From assembly GCF_000685155.1 (NCBI RefSeq), contig NZ_JMIY01000001.1, positions 333,059-397,058 of the forward strand: 64,000 bases of DNA, in the 5' to 3' direction. A model generated the notes under the pieces. That model saw nothing but the letters and a program-made list of their open reading frames with translations, was not told the DNA's origin and did not search any database. Position 1 is the stretch's first letter, and every line of letters begins with the position of its first letter. This DNA is from Candidatus Methanoperedens nitratireducens (GTDB lineage: Archaea; Halobacteriota; Methanosarcinia; Methanosarcinales; Methanoperedenaceae). This document shows positions 52,456 through 61,300 of the stretch, piece by piece. The position numbers were made by a program, and so were the translations under genes.

Positions 52456-53712
52456 ATGACCGTAACAATTATTGCGATGGGTAGGGAATCCTTTAGATCT
52501 CTTGTGAGAGAGACCTCACCGGCTAAATCAAATATAGTCACCTGGTTAAATAAACCGAAATGGCTGAATCGGTTAACCCTTTATTTTTTGATTCTTTTGC
52601 CCATGGTCTATATAATCCTTAAATCAATTTTCTCTTACTTTGGGCTCGTACACACCGATGTGGACAGCGCCAGATACATGCTCAGCGCCATGGTGCAGGG
52701 TGAGGGTGCGATCGTGGCGATTGTTGTGACCTTAAGCCTTGTTGCAGTACAGCTTGCCGCTTCGTCATACTCTGCCAGGGTGATTGATATATTCAGGAGA
52801 ACCCCTGATCTGTGGATTCTTATAGCAATCTACAGCTTTTCCATCTTTTATGCACTGGCTGTACTTAAGACGATAGAGAGCGTGAACCCGCAGCCAGGTG
52901 ATCCAATAAACAGGTGGTCCAGTCTTGAAACACATATCTCATTTGCATATTTTTTTGGATTTTTTGCGTTCATGGCTTTAGTTCCATATATCTGGAGTAC
53001 CCTTGAGATGCTCAAACCCTCTACTGTAATTAATATGCTGGCAGAGAGAATAACAAAGCAGAATATCCTGTCCTCAATAGAAAAAACACCAGACGACCCG
53101 GTTATGCCTGTTATCGATATTGTGAACGGCGCATTGTTAAGATATGATTATGAGACGGTCATCGATGGACTGACGGCGATCGGAGAGCATACCAGCGGCA
53201 TATTCAAAGAATTGGGGAGCTCCAATAGTATGTTGAAAAGACTGGGGCACGGGACTTATGAAGAGATGAAAATATCGGAAATTGTTTTTGATCACTTAAC
53301 CAGTGTAGGAAAACTGGCTGCAAGCAAAGATAATGAAAAAGCTACTGTTGCAGCATTATTCAGTCTGTGGACAAATGTGGAGATAGCTGCAGAGCAAAGG
53401 TTTGAAGTGGCAACGAAGTGGGGCATAGAATCCATAGAAGAGGTTGGAATTGCGGGGACAGAGCGCAGGCTTGAGATGGCCACACTTACAGCGATACAGC
53501 TTATCGGGACTGTTGGAGAGACCATTGCTAAACAATCGACTGAAGAGACCATGGCTAAACAAAAACTTGAAAATATTGTAATTACGGCTGTAAATGCATT
53601 AAAAGAGATTAGAAGAGTGGCGATGGAGCGCAGGCTTAATAACCCTGCACAGAAGGCAGAAGACTTAATTAAAAGAATACATGAAGCTACAAACCCTTCT
53701 TCCTCTTTATAA
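52456..53712 (+). CDS. DUF2254-like membrane protein
   Basis: 418 residues. Four TM helices in the first 210 residues, including the segment SARYMLSAMVQGEGAIVAIV near residue 72 and the neighbouring VQLAASSYSARVIDIF, which match the DUF2254 N-terminus. The rest is soluble and helical, with Ala/Glu-rich repeats (IAAEQRFEVATKWGIESIEE..., ERRLEMATLTAIQLIG). Function unknown; perhaps a channel or stress sensor. Its 3' end overlaps the convergent regulator gene by 26 bases. Confidence 0.7.
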   Translation: MTVTIIAMGRESFRSLVRETSPAKSNIVTWLNKPKWLNRLTLYFLILLPMVYIILKSIFSYFGLVHTDVDSARYMLSAMVQGEGAIVAIVVTLSLVAVQLAASSYSARVIDIFRRTPDLWILIAIYSFSIFYALAVLKTIESVNPQPGDPINRWSSLETHISFAYFFGFFAFMALVPYIWSTLEMLKPSTVINMLAERITKQNILSSIEKTPDDPVMPVIDIVNGALLRYDYETVIDGLTAIGEHTSGIFKELGSSNSMLKRLGHGTYEEMKISEIVFDHLTSVGKLAASKDNEKATVAALFSLWTNVEIAAEQRFEVATKWGIESIEEVGIAGTERRLEMATLTAIQLIGTVGETIAKQSTEETMAKQKLENIVITAVNALKEIRRVAMERRLNNPAQKAEDLIKRIHEATNPSSSL

Positions 53713-54376
53713 CCCTGTGTTTTATCCTCCGTACAAGTCTATCCCTGAAAGGCTCCTCATGGCTCAGTTCTCCAACAACATGGAACTTTATGAATACTTC
53801 CTCCCCGTGCGGTGCGCCCATCATGTTCTCTGTCAGATCAGATCCTGCATGATGGGCTCCCAGATGAAGACCATTTATCCAGAGACGACTGTTTGAAACA
53901 TCGTAGACCCTTCCTTTGAAGGCTATGTATGCAGGTCTTCCCTCTTTCCCATCAAATCTTTTTAAATCATCTATTGCGAAGTATTTTTCCTCTCCCAGCC
54001 TTCGGGCAATAGCGTAGAGAATTGACCGCACCAGCAGGTTGCTATCCACTTTCCCCTTAACAAGATAATCCTGAGCGCCTTTCCTTACAGCCCTGATTGC
54101 AAGTGCCTCGTCGCTTAGACCTGTCAGTACCACAACAGGTATCTCAGGTGCCTGTGCCTGCGTCCTGGTAAAAGTATCAAAACCACGGCTGTCAGGTAGC
54201 ATGAGATCTAACAGGATTACATCAATCCCACCCTCAGCAAGCCGCTCAAGTCCACTTGAGAGCCTGTCTCTCCACTCAAGATCGAACAGAATCTTCTTTT
54301 CTTCCGCCAGCATCTCATGTATCAATCTGGCATCCCCCGGGTTATCTTCGATCAGCAGGACTTTAATGCGATCCAT
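53687..54376 (-). CDS. Response regulator receiver fused to cytochrome b5-like domain
   Basis: 229 residues. Receiver domain (1-122) with E10-D11, phospho-acceptor D57 and K107. After a short linker comes a cytochrome b5-like haem/steroid-binding domain (about 131-205): FAIDDLKRFDGKEGRPAYIAFKG-like start, VYDVSNSRLW, HLGAHHAGSDLT (H171, H175, H176), APHGEE (H190), ending FHVVGEL. A basic tail follows (RRIKHRVIKRKKGL). Candidate haem ligands are present. The combination is unusual and suggests a haem- or ligand-gated signalling output. Confidence 0.8.
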   Translation of the reverse strand: MDRIKVLLIEDNPGDARLIHEMLAEEKKILFDLEWRDRLSSGLERLAEGGIDVILLDLMLPDSRGFDTFTRTQAQAPEIPVVVLTGLSDEALAIRAVRKGAQDYLVKGKVDSNLLVRSILYAIARRLGEEKYFAIDDLKRFDGKEGRPAYIAFKGRVYDVSNSRLWINGLHLGAHHAGSDLTENMMGAPHGEEVFIKFHVVGELSHEEPFRDRLVRRIKHRVIKRKKGL

Positions 54377-54513
54377 GTTCTATATACCCCTTCTATGTTT
54401 CTTCATATTCCTCTTCTGCCTGCGTGTGGTCGGTAATTTATACCTGACCTTAGCTCTCCCCTAATAGTAGAATGAGTTGAATAGACTAAATTCTTTATGG
54501 TTCTTCTCGATAA

Positions 54514-54870
54514 CTACATGCTCTCTATTTTCTTTATGCTCATTAATGGGTAATCCTGCTCCTCATCGTATGCAAGTTCAGCATATGCTATGGTATTTTT
54601 GTAGAGTACCTGCAGGCTCACATGCAGCATCCGCCCTTCCAGCTCACAGTACCTGAACGTTGGGTTCTGTTTCTTCTGTACCATCCCGCGATCAATTGAG
54701 ACACTTATGCTTCGAACATAAGGCTGGACAATAGCACTCTGCTCTATCATTCTCTCAAGGTCATTTGCTGTATCCATGCTGATGGGTGTCCCAACAAACT
54801 GGTGATACAGTGCGCCAAGCTTTATCCCGGCTTCAAACACCGCTCTGTCCCGCTCGTTTATCTCTGTCAT
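54514..54870 (-). CDS. mptD: Archaeal dihydroneopterin aldolase
   Basis: 118 residues, the usual size of the archaeal MptD (DUF381) family, which cleaves 7,8-dihydroneopterin in methanopterin synthesis. Family signature RAVFEAGIKLGALYHQFVGTP at about 8-28 and a C-terminal AYAELAYDEEQDYPLM. The start lies 38 bases inside the pssA gene. Its presence argues for tetrahydromethanopterin use and hence C1 metabolism. Confidence 0.85.
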   Translation of the reverse strand: MTEINERDRAVFEAGIKLGALYHQFVGTPISMDTANDLERMIEQSAIVQPYVRSISVSIDRGMVQKKQNPTFRYCELEGRMLHVSLQVLYKNTIAYAELAYDEEQDYPLMSIKKIESM

Positions 54871-55576
54871 AAAACCTCCTCGTTACTGGACTCAGTATAT
54901 AGATAAACATTAAAACTAATAAGAGTAGGGATGCGATTATTACTATGCCTGTATAATCCAGATAGAAAAACACAATATCCACCACAAGCAGGATCAGTAC
55001 GGGTGCCAGATAAAAGGGGTTCTTCAATTTAGGATAACCTATAGTACTGACCATAAGCAAGGATAAGAGAGTCAGGAGAAGAATAAACATGTACTCAAGA
55101 TATGGGACATAAGCTTCAACAGTGCCTGGAGCCATGCTCATCCATGAGTTGAGCCACAGAAGGAACAGAGCAACAATAAAACCGCCTGCCGTTATTGGAA
55201 TCCCCTCAAAACCATCTTTTTTCCCTGCGACATTGAAACGGGCCAGTCGCAGTATGCCGCATACTAAAAAAAATCCTGCAAAGATCCATGCAAGAAAACC
55301 AAGACTGCCAAGAAAAATAAACGCCAGGACTGCAGGCGCGACCCCAAAAGATATCACATCAGCAAGTGAATCAAGGTTGGCACCAAGGACACCTGAGCCT
55401 GAATACCTTGCAAAGGCACCATCAGCGCCATCGGCTATTACAGCAATAAGAACCAGAACAAGGGCATCAGTAATCCGACCCTGAACAGCCATTATTAAAG
55501 ATGCAAACCCCAGGAGCGCGTTAACCAGGGTAATAAGATCTGCAGGTTTGATAAGCCTGAGTATGTTTTCTCCCAT
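54833..55576 (-). CDS. pssA: Archaetidylserine synthase (CDP-alcohol phosphatidyltransferase)
   Basis: 247 residues, membrane enzyme with about eight hydrophobic segments. Catalytic motif DGADGAFARYSG-x3-GANLDSLAD (D-G-x2-A-R...G-x3-D-x3-D), residues about 49-76, intact. Makes archaetidylserine from CDP-archaeol and serine. Two bases downstream of the decarboxylase gene and beside archaeosortase, as in other archaea with PGF-CTERM systems. Confidence 0.9.
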   Translation of the reverse strand: MGENILRLIKPADLITLVNALLGFASLIMAVQGRITDALVLVLIAVIADGADGAFARYSGSGVLGANLDSLADVISFGVAPAVLAFIFLGSLGFLAWIFAGFFLVCGILRLARFNVAGKKDGFEGIPITAGGFIVALFLLWLNSWMSMAPGTVEAYVPYLEYMFILLLTLLSLLMVSTIGYPKLKNPFYLAPVLILLVVDIVFFYLDYTGIVIIASLLLLVLMFIYILSPVTRRFYDRDKRAGQSGV

Positions 55577-55578
55577 CT

Positions 55579-56211
55579 TTATCTCCGTATTTTCTCTTTT
55601 CTCACTGCGATTACAGTCTCCCCTGCCCTCACCCTGTCATTCAACCCGACCACAAACTCATATGCTTCTGGAATTACCACGTCCACACGCGAACCAAAGC
55701 GGATCATACCGATGCGCTCTCCCCTCTTTATGTGGTATCCCTCGCTGATGTATGATACGATGCGCCTTGTCAGGATGCCTGCAATCTGCGTTAACTCAAG
55801 ATCCCCGTAATACGTGTTTATTACAACGTGGTTGCGCTCATTTACATGTGAGTCTTTATTAAATGCAGGGATATACCCGCCTGGCTTATAATCGATCTGA
55901 GTAACCGTGCCTGCAAGTGGAGCGCGGTTCACATGGACATCATGTATGTTCATGAAAATGCATAATTTCCTGTTCGTTACAGAGATAACCCTGCCGTCGG
56001 CAGGTGAGACCATATCATCCTCATCCCCTGAAGGTGTACGCTCAGGGTCGCGGAAAAATACGAGGAAGAAAAGCGTAAGCACAAATCCAATAATTAACAG
56101 ACCCCGGAACATGATTGAGATAGGCCCGCTAAGATTAACTGAGATATACCACATAACAGCAGTGAGCAGCAGCATTCCACCGATCCAGGAGAATGATCCC
56201 TTAGCCAGCAT
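55579..56211 (-). CDS. asd: Archaetidylserine decarboxylase
   Basis: 210 residues, phosphatidylserine decarboxylase-related. Two N-terminal TM helices, FFRDPERTP near residue 54, DVHVNRAPLAG near 91 and the self-cleavage and pyruvoyl site RFGSRVDV near 172. Makes archaetidylethanolamine. Overlaps the archaeosortase gene by 11 bases. Confidence 0.9.
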   Translation of the reverse strand: MLAKGSFSWIGGMLLLTAVMWYISVNLSGPISIMFRGLLIIGFVLTLFFLVFFRDPERTPSGDEDDMVSPADGRVISVTNRKLCIFMNIHDVHVNRAPLAGTVTQIDYKPGGYIPAFNKDSHVNERNHVVINTYYGDLELTQIAGILTRRIVSYISEGYHIKRGERIGMIRFGSRVDVVIPEAYEFVVGLNDRVRAGETVIAVRKEKIRR

Positions 56212-57016
56212 TCTTGAAGATACCTCCGAGCATGTTTAAAATACCATCGATCATATTTATAATCTCAGGGAGTATTTTCATTACCGCATAGGCGATCAGG
56301 AATAATGCGACAAGTGAGCCTATTTTTGCGATAACCGTATGAGCTATATAAAAACTCGTCTCAGGATCGCCAAACCACGTCATCCCGTAGGCGCTGATCA
56401 CGAAAACATTTCTTATCAGATTCAAACCATAGATCACAGGAACAGATACAAGGAACGCTGATGCCATTCGCTTAAACGGTGCTCTGACACTTGCGATTAT
56501 CCCTGTGAACAGTGCTATGCTTTCAATTGCCGTGCATGCAAGGATTATCTCGACCCTGTACCCGTTGACCGCGACCAGATTCCATCCCATCTTCATAACC
56601 GTTACTCCGAAAAGCGAGGCAACCCATATGGTCTGGTCAGTCACCGTTGATATAATCCATGTATTCATTGCCTGTATCTCTGAAAAGGTAAAATAAGAAA
56701 TCCCTCCTATAGCTGCGGCTGCGGTGGCCATAAAGAGTGAATCTGCAGTGCTTATGCCGTTAATGTCCCCAAGAATCCTCTTATCCTGGCGTATAAGAAC
56801 ATAACCTATAAAAACACAGATCAAAGCAGCAAGTATAGTTATAACAACGTTAAAATAATCTCCCAGTTCAAGATAATGCGGCCACTGGGATGCCCAGTGT
56901 ATCGCAAAAATAGCCCAGCCTGCGCCTGCAACTGTGAACTTAAGACTGCTTGCCCTGGGGATGATCGATGCCGCAATGAGCAATCCAAGAGCAAGCCAGA
57001 GAATATTTTCTATCAT
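56201..57016 (-). CDS. artA: Archaeosortase A
   Basis: 271 residues, about eight TM helices. Exosortase-family catalytic triad present: Cys161 in LACTAIES, Arg202 in LIRNVFV and His226 in FYIAHTVIAKIG. Cleaves PGF-CTERM tails and helps attach proteins to membrane lipid. Gene order artA-asd-pssA matches the known association of this sortase with archaetidylserine genes. One predicted substrate is in this window (49833). Confidence 0.9.
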   Translation of the reverse strand: MIENILWLALGLLIAASIIPRASSLKFTVAGAGWAIFAIHWASQWPHYLELGDYFNVVITILAALICVFIGYVLIRQDKRILGDINGISTADSLFMATAAAAIGGISYFTFSEIQAMNTWIISTVTDQTIWVASLFGVTVMKMGWNLVAVNGYRVEIILACTAIESIALFTGIIASVRAPFKRMASAFLVSVPVIYGLNLIRNVFVISAYGMTWFGDPETSFYIAHTVIAKIGSLVALFLIAYAVMKILPEIINMIDGILNMLGGIFKNAG

Positions 57017-57024
57017 GTTTTTAC

Positions 57025-58035
57025 CTAGATCAGCGTTTTTATCAGGAAATGTATATCTTTTATGTTTAGTTCTTTGTTTTCTTTTGTCAGAATATCTTCC
57101 ACAAGCTTATTAAATCTCTCCTTATCCCTGATTGATCTAACGAATGAATCTATAATCCTCTCATTTGATAATATCCTGGAGATCATGGCCAGTGTTGAGA
57201 AATCAAATTCTTTTTTCCAGCGGCTCTCATAATCTGAAAGTGTGTTTCTACCTTCAATCGTGCCTGATAGAACCTCTGCTGCTATCTCACCTGAGCGCCT
57301 GGCATAATATATTCCCTCACCCTCAAATGGGGATACGAACCCGGCGGCATCACCTGCAAGAAGGAACCTTCTGGAGAACGTGTTCTTAACAGGTCCATTG
57401 ATGGGTATCAGTCCCCTCTCCCCAGGCATATCCGGATAACCCGCGGGTGATGATGTTCCTGTTATAACATGATCCTTTTTAGGTACAGTCCAGGAGTAGC
57501 CGCTATTTAGCATATCGATCTCAAAATAATCCTGCGGTTTTTGGTCTTTCCTGTGCTGCACACAGAAGGCATACTCTTTTGTACCTCCGCAGATGCGGCT
57601 CAGGTCTGATACTCCTGCTGCTATAATCGCATAATCTGCAGGAATATACTCTTTTTTTGTCTTAATCCCGACAAATGAATCTTCTTCATCTATGGATATC
57701 ACAAGATCTTTTTTTAACTCACTTCCAGCATCAATAGCCTGATTGAGATTAAATGAGTCATAGGATTCACGGTTTATTGAGTACTCAACCGCATTCCTGT
57801 AGGTTATTTCAGCCCTGGTATCTCTAAATGATATCCTTACTCCTTTAAGCATCCTTTCTACAAAGATCTCATCTATTCCGTACCTCCTTACATAACGGGC
57901 GGTCAGGATTCCTGCACATGCCTTTTTTTTATCACACGGGTCTATTATCAGGGTACTGTAGCCAGACGAAGATAGCTTCTCTGCCGCAAAAGAACCAGCA
58001 GGCCCTGCTCCAATGACGGCTACATCATACTTCAT
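57025..58035 (-). CDS. Geranylgeranyl reductase-family flavoprotein
   Basis: 336 residues. FAD-binding GAGPAGSFAAEKL (9-21), CAG at about 40 and LLAGDAAGFVSPFEGEGIYYA near residue 228, typical of archaeal geranylgeranyl reductases that saturate lipid chains. Located beside archaetidylserine genes, it probably acts in membrane lipid maturation, although family members can also act on other isoprenoids. Confidence 0.85.
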   Translation of the reverse strand: MKYDVAVIGAGPAGSFAAEKLSSSGYSTLIIDPCDKKKACAGILTARYVRRYGIDEIFVERMLKGVRISFRDTRAEITYRNAVEYSINRESYDSFNLNQAIDAGSELKKDLVISIDEEDSFVGIKTKKEYIPADYAIIAAGVSDLSRICGGTKEYAFCVQHRKDQKPQDYFEIDMLNSGYSWTVPKKDHVITGTSSPAGYPDMPGERGLIPINGPVKNTFSRRFLLAGDAAGFVSPFEGEGIYYARRSGEIAAEVLSGTIEGRNTLSDYESRWKKEFDFSTLAMISRILSNERIIDSFVRSIRDKERFNKLVEDILTKENKELNIKDIHFLIKTLI

Positions 58036-58549
58036 GGGATATCCTCGAATTTATTCGCTCTGTAATGATATAAGCAGAATCAAATGCAATAAGGATTATT
58101 AAAGCGTTCAATCCCAGCATATCAAGAATAACAAGTACAAACACCCCAAGCTTAAGGATCAACCTGTAATCGAACACTGCATCAAGGTACACGGGAACAT
58201 GTATTATATCTCTTAATTCATCCAGTGCTGCAAGCGCGGCGATCAGCAGTACCATGGGAGAGAGCCTGACCCCATATAAAAAAAATATAATGAGTATTGC
58301 AGCAAGTCCGAAGTAATGACCTGTACTGTTTATCTTGCCTGTTAAAAGACATCCAATAACGATACCTCCAAAAAGAAGAGAAGCAGCAGCATCAATAACC
58401 ATCAAGTACCCCATAAGTGACCCGTAAGCAAGCCCCGCGGGTATGGCAAAAAGACGGTTGAAAGATATATTTATATCTGCAATATCGTCAGCCAGCTTGA
58501 TCAATGAACCTGCAAGAAAACCCAGAGCCACGAGTGTCAGTAGGGGCAT
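58025..58549 (-). CDS. Small integral membrane protein, unknown
   Basis: 174 residues with five to six TM helices. Acidic residues occur within helices (LADDIADI near residue 21, LDELRDI near 111). No family recognised. Overlaps the reductase gene by 11 bases and opens the lipid/sortase operon, so a role in lipid metabolism is plausible. Confidence 0.65.
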   Translation of the reverse strand: MPLLTLVALGFLAGSLIKLADDIADINISFNRLFAIPAGLAYGSLMGYLMVIDAAASLLFGGIVIGCLLTGKINSTGHYFGLAAILIIFFLYGVRLSPMVLLIAALAALDELRDIIHVPVYLDAVFDYRLILKLGVFVLVILDMLGLNALIILIAFDSAYIITERINSRISHEV

Positions 58550-58662
58550 GTGTCAGATGCTGATTTTAAAAATTAAATAGGTTTCTATCAAAGCAGCCTT
58601 GCGATTGATAACCAAAACATTTAAAACATGTAAAACCTACTTAACACCCGGTGATATATCTA

Positions 58663-59247
58663 ATGAATGATAAAGAGACTAAGGTGCCTATTTACATCGC
58701 AATTATAGTTGCCCTTGCACTTGTTGCCGCTGCGGGCTATTATGTTACTGCGGATTCATCCACAATAACGCCGCCACCTGATACCACAAAACCTACTCAG
58801 GCTCCAACACCGAAGGAGACACAGGCGGATTCAGCGCCGCCATCCGCAGCTCCAACTACTGCGCCGGTAAAGGCTGATGTTATAAAATGTGAACTGTGCC
58901 ACACAAATCCTCAGGATCTGAAACTGCATATTGATGGTGGAAAGCTGTGTATCAACTGCCACGGCAGCCAGGTTCATAATATCCACATTGGAAGCGGTAC
59001 TGTGGGTTTAAGCTGCGATCTCTGTCACGGGTTCCCGCCAAAGATTCCGACAGTACAGAAAGGAGAGGGACCGGGCTCTTATAGCGTTTGCGAGCAATGC
59101 CATGCTGCGCCGCCTGATTCACTTAAGCCCAGTGACGGTAACCTGGTAGTAGTACATCTATCAAGAGCCAAATACTGTACGAACTGCCATGGTACTAATG
59201 TCGGTGACATTCACATGGCAGCGCTTAGTAATGCAAGTAAGAAATAG
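58663..59247 (+). CDS. Membrane-anchored pentaheme c-type cytochrome
   Basis: 194 residues from the ATG at 58663, chosen because GGTGAT lies seven bases upstream (GTG 58651 is also in frame). N-terminal TM anchor (9-28), Pro/Thr/Ala-rich linker (33-70) and five CxxCH motifs starting at C76, C96, C118, C143 and C172. Additional His residues (for example in QVHNIHIG and VVVHLS) can serve as distal ligands. Predicted extracytoplasmic electron carrier, possibly partner of the outer-face reductases. TATA-like TTTAAAAC near 58620. Confidence 0.9.
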   Translation: MNDKETKVPIYIAIIVALALVAAAGYYVTADSSTITPPPDTTKPTQAPTPKETQADSAPPSAAPTTAPVKADVIKCELCHTNPQDLKLHIDGGKLCINCHGSQVHNIHIGSGTVGLSCDLCHGFPPKIPTVQKGEGPGSYSVCEQCHAAPPDSLKPSDGNLVVVHLSRAKYCTNCHGTNVGDIHMAALSNASKK

Positions 59248-59270
59248 ATAAAGGGGTAATCCTTTTTATC
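59247..59270 (+). terminator. Hairpin with T-run after cytochrome gene
   Basis: GATAAAGG and CCTTTTTATC form an imperfect stem with a T-run, starting at the stop codon of the cytochrome gene. Confidence 0.45.
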
Positions 59271-59368
59271 TATTCTTATTGGATGGGTTCAACATAGAGG
59301 AAAGCTTTAAACCTTATCAAGTACTTTTTAATCGGGCTTGTAGCTTAGAAGGACGTGATATTTACTAG

Positions 59369-61255
59369 ATGTGGAAAATTGAGGATGCTATAGATTTATA
59401 TGGTATAGAACGATGGGGAAATGGATATTTTTCTTTTAATAAAAACGGAAATCTGGTTATCAGACCTACAAGAAAGGATGTCCATACTATTGATATAAAA
59501 AATGTCATTGACCACCTCAGCACTAAGAAAATAAAGTTCCCTGTATTATTTAGATTTCCACAGATCCTTGAAGGACAGATCAAGGAATTAAACGGGGCGT
59601 TTAATAATTCAATATCCGAATATAAATATAATAATAGATACCAGGCCATATTCCCGATGAAAGTAAACCAGAGAAGAGAAGTGATAGAAGAAATCGTTAG
59701 ATCTGGCAAGAAATACAATATGGGTCTTGAGGTCGGAACAAAAGCAGAACTGCTGGCTGCCCTATCCTTTGAACTGAGTCCTGATGCCCTTTTGATATGT
59801 AACGGTTTCAAGGATGATGAATACCTGAAATTAGCATTATATGCAACCAAATTAAAGAATAAGGTAGTTATTGTCATTGATGAGTACAGCGAGACAGGAA
59901 GATTACTGGAACTCTCAAGAAAACTGGACATCAGACCACTGATTGGCATAAGGGCAAAACTATACTCAAGAGGCAGCGGCAAATGGGCAGAATCCGGCGG
60001 TGAGTCATCAAAATTTGGCCTGACAACGACTGAGATGCTGGATTGTATCAGGATCATTGCCCAGTATGAGATGCTTGAGCAATTGCAGATGCTTCATTTT
60101 CATATTGGTTCACAGATAACTGAAATCAGAAGGATACAGAAAGCAGTCAAAGAAGCTGCCAGGGTGTATGCTAAAATAAAACAGATGCATATAAACGTTA
60201 AATATTTTAACATCGGTGGCGGTCTTGGCATCGATTATGACGGAAGTAAGACATCATCCGACGCCAGTGCCAATTATACAATCCAGGAGTATGCCAACAA
60301 TGTGGTATATTCTCTTAAAGAGGTATGCGATGAAGAGGATGTTCCTCACCCCATCGTTCTATCAGAGAGCGGAAGGGCGATTAGCGCATATCACTCACTC
60401 CTGGTTATAAACATCAAAGGAAATAAGAACGGCAACCGTAAAAAGCGAGTTGAGCTGCGTGGAAATGAGCCCCACATAATAAAGGAATTATACGACGGAT
60501 TGAATGAGATAAACATTAAAAATTATTTAGAATATTACCATGATGCCCTTCAGCACCGCGATGAGCTTCTATCTTTATTCAATATGGGTGAGATCGAGCT
60601 TGAGGAAAAATCAAAAGGAGAGATCCTTTTCCTGCAGATCTGTGAAAAAGCGGCTGGATTCGCAAGGGAAACGCAGAACGAATCTGATGAATTTGAAGAC
60701 CTGAACAAATTATTATCAAAAAAATATATCGGTAATTTCTCAACGTTCCAATCTGTTCCTGATTTCTGGGCAATAAAACAGCTATTCCCTGTTGTCCCGA
60801 TCAGCAGGGCTACAGAGAGACCCACAGAATACGCTACCATAGTGGATATAACATGCGATTCAGACGGCGAGATAGATAAGTTCGTTGATCTAAAGGATGT
60901 TAAGGAACTACTTGAGGTGCATGAGTTGAACAATGGTTCCTATTATCTGGCGATTCTAATGCTTGGTGCATACCAGGATACGATAGGTGATTATCATAAT
61001 CTGCTGGGTACGGCTAATGAGGTACATATCATAGTGGCCGATACAGGGGAGTGGCATATTAAACAGGTTATCAAGGGAGACAGAAACTGCGATGTTCTTG
61101 GCTATGCCAAATATAATTCCAACAGCCTTTTTTCTATGTTCGAATCCGAAGTAATGCAGGCGCAGAGGGATAACAGGGTATCCAGACAGGATGCTGAGGA
61201 GATTTTGGACAATTATAAAGCTGCTATGAGCCAGTACACGTATATGAACCTGTGA
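59369..61255 (+). CDS. speA: Biosynthetic arginine decarboxylase, bacterial SpeA type
   Basis: 628 residues, PLP alanine-racemase-fold decarboxylase that makes agmatine. PLP lysine in FPMKVNQ (K98), FGLTT, HFHIGSQ near 248, NIGGGLGIDYDGS near 282, and ESGRAI near 332. Length and motifs match bacterial SpeA. Archaea usually use a pyruvoyl arginine decarboxylase, so transfer from bacteria is likely. ATG 59369; a TTTAAACC TATA-like box near 59307. Monocistronic. Confidence 0.93.
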   Translation: MWKIEDAIDLYGIERWGNGYFSFNKNGNLVIRPTRKDVHTIDIKNVIDHLSTKKIKFPVLFRFPQILEGQIKELNGAFNNSISEYKYNNRYQAIFPMKVNQRREVIEEIVRSGKKYNMGLEVGTKAELLAALSFELSPDALLICNGFKDDEYLKLALYATKLKNKVVIVIDEYSETGRLLELSRKLDIRPLIGIRAKLYSRGSGKWAESGGESSKFGLTTTEMLDCIRIIAQYEMLEQLQMLHFHIGSQITEIRRIQKAVKEAARVYAKIKQMHINVKYFNIGGGLGIDYDGSKTSSDASANYTIQEYANNVVYSLKEVCDEEDVPHPIVLSESGRAISAYHSLLVINIKGNKNGNRKKRVELRGNEPHIIKELYDGLNEINIKNYLEYYHDALQHRDELLSLFNMGEIELEEKSKGEILFLQICEKAAGFARETQNESDEFEDLNKLLSKKYIGNFSTFQSVPDFWAIKQLFPVVPISRATERPTEYATIVDITCDSDGEIDKFVDLKDVKELLEVHELNNGSYYLAILMLGAYQDTIGDYHNLLGTANEVHIIVADTGEWHIKQVIKGDRNCDVLGYAKYNSNSLFSMFESEVMQAQRDNRVSRQDAEEILDNYKAAMSQYTYMNL

Positions 61256-61300
61256 ACCACCCCTCCCTCACGGAAATAAATTGATCTCTCCTTACCTCTT

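Noticed and set aside
59334..59356. tRNA 5' half (GGGCTTGTAGCTTAGA)
   Set aside because: The acceptor and D-arm look is there, but no anticodon stem, T-arm GGTTCGAATCC or matching 3' acceptor follows before the speA start.
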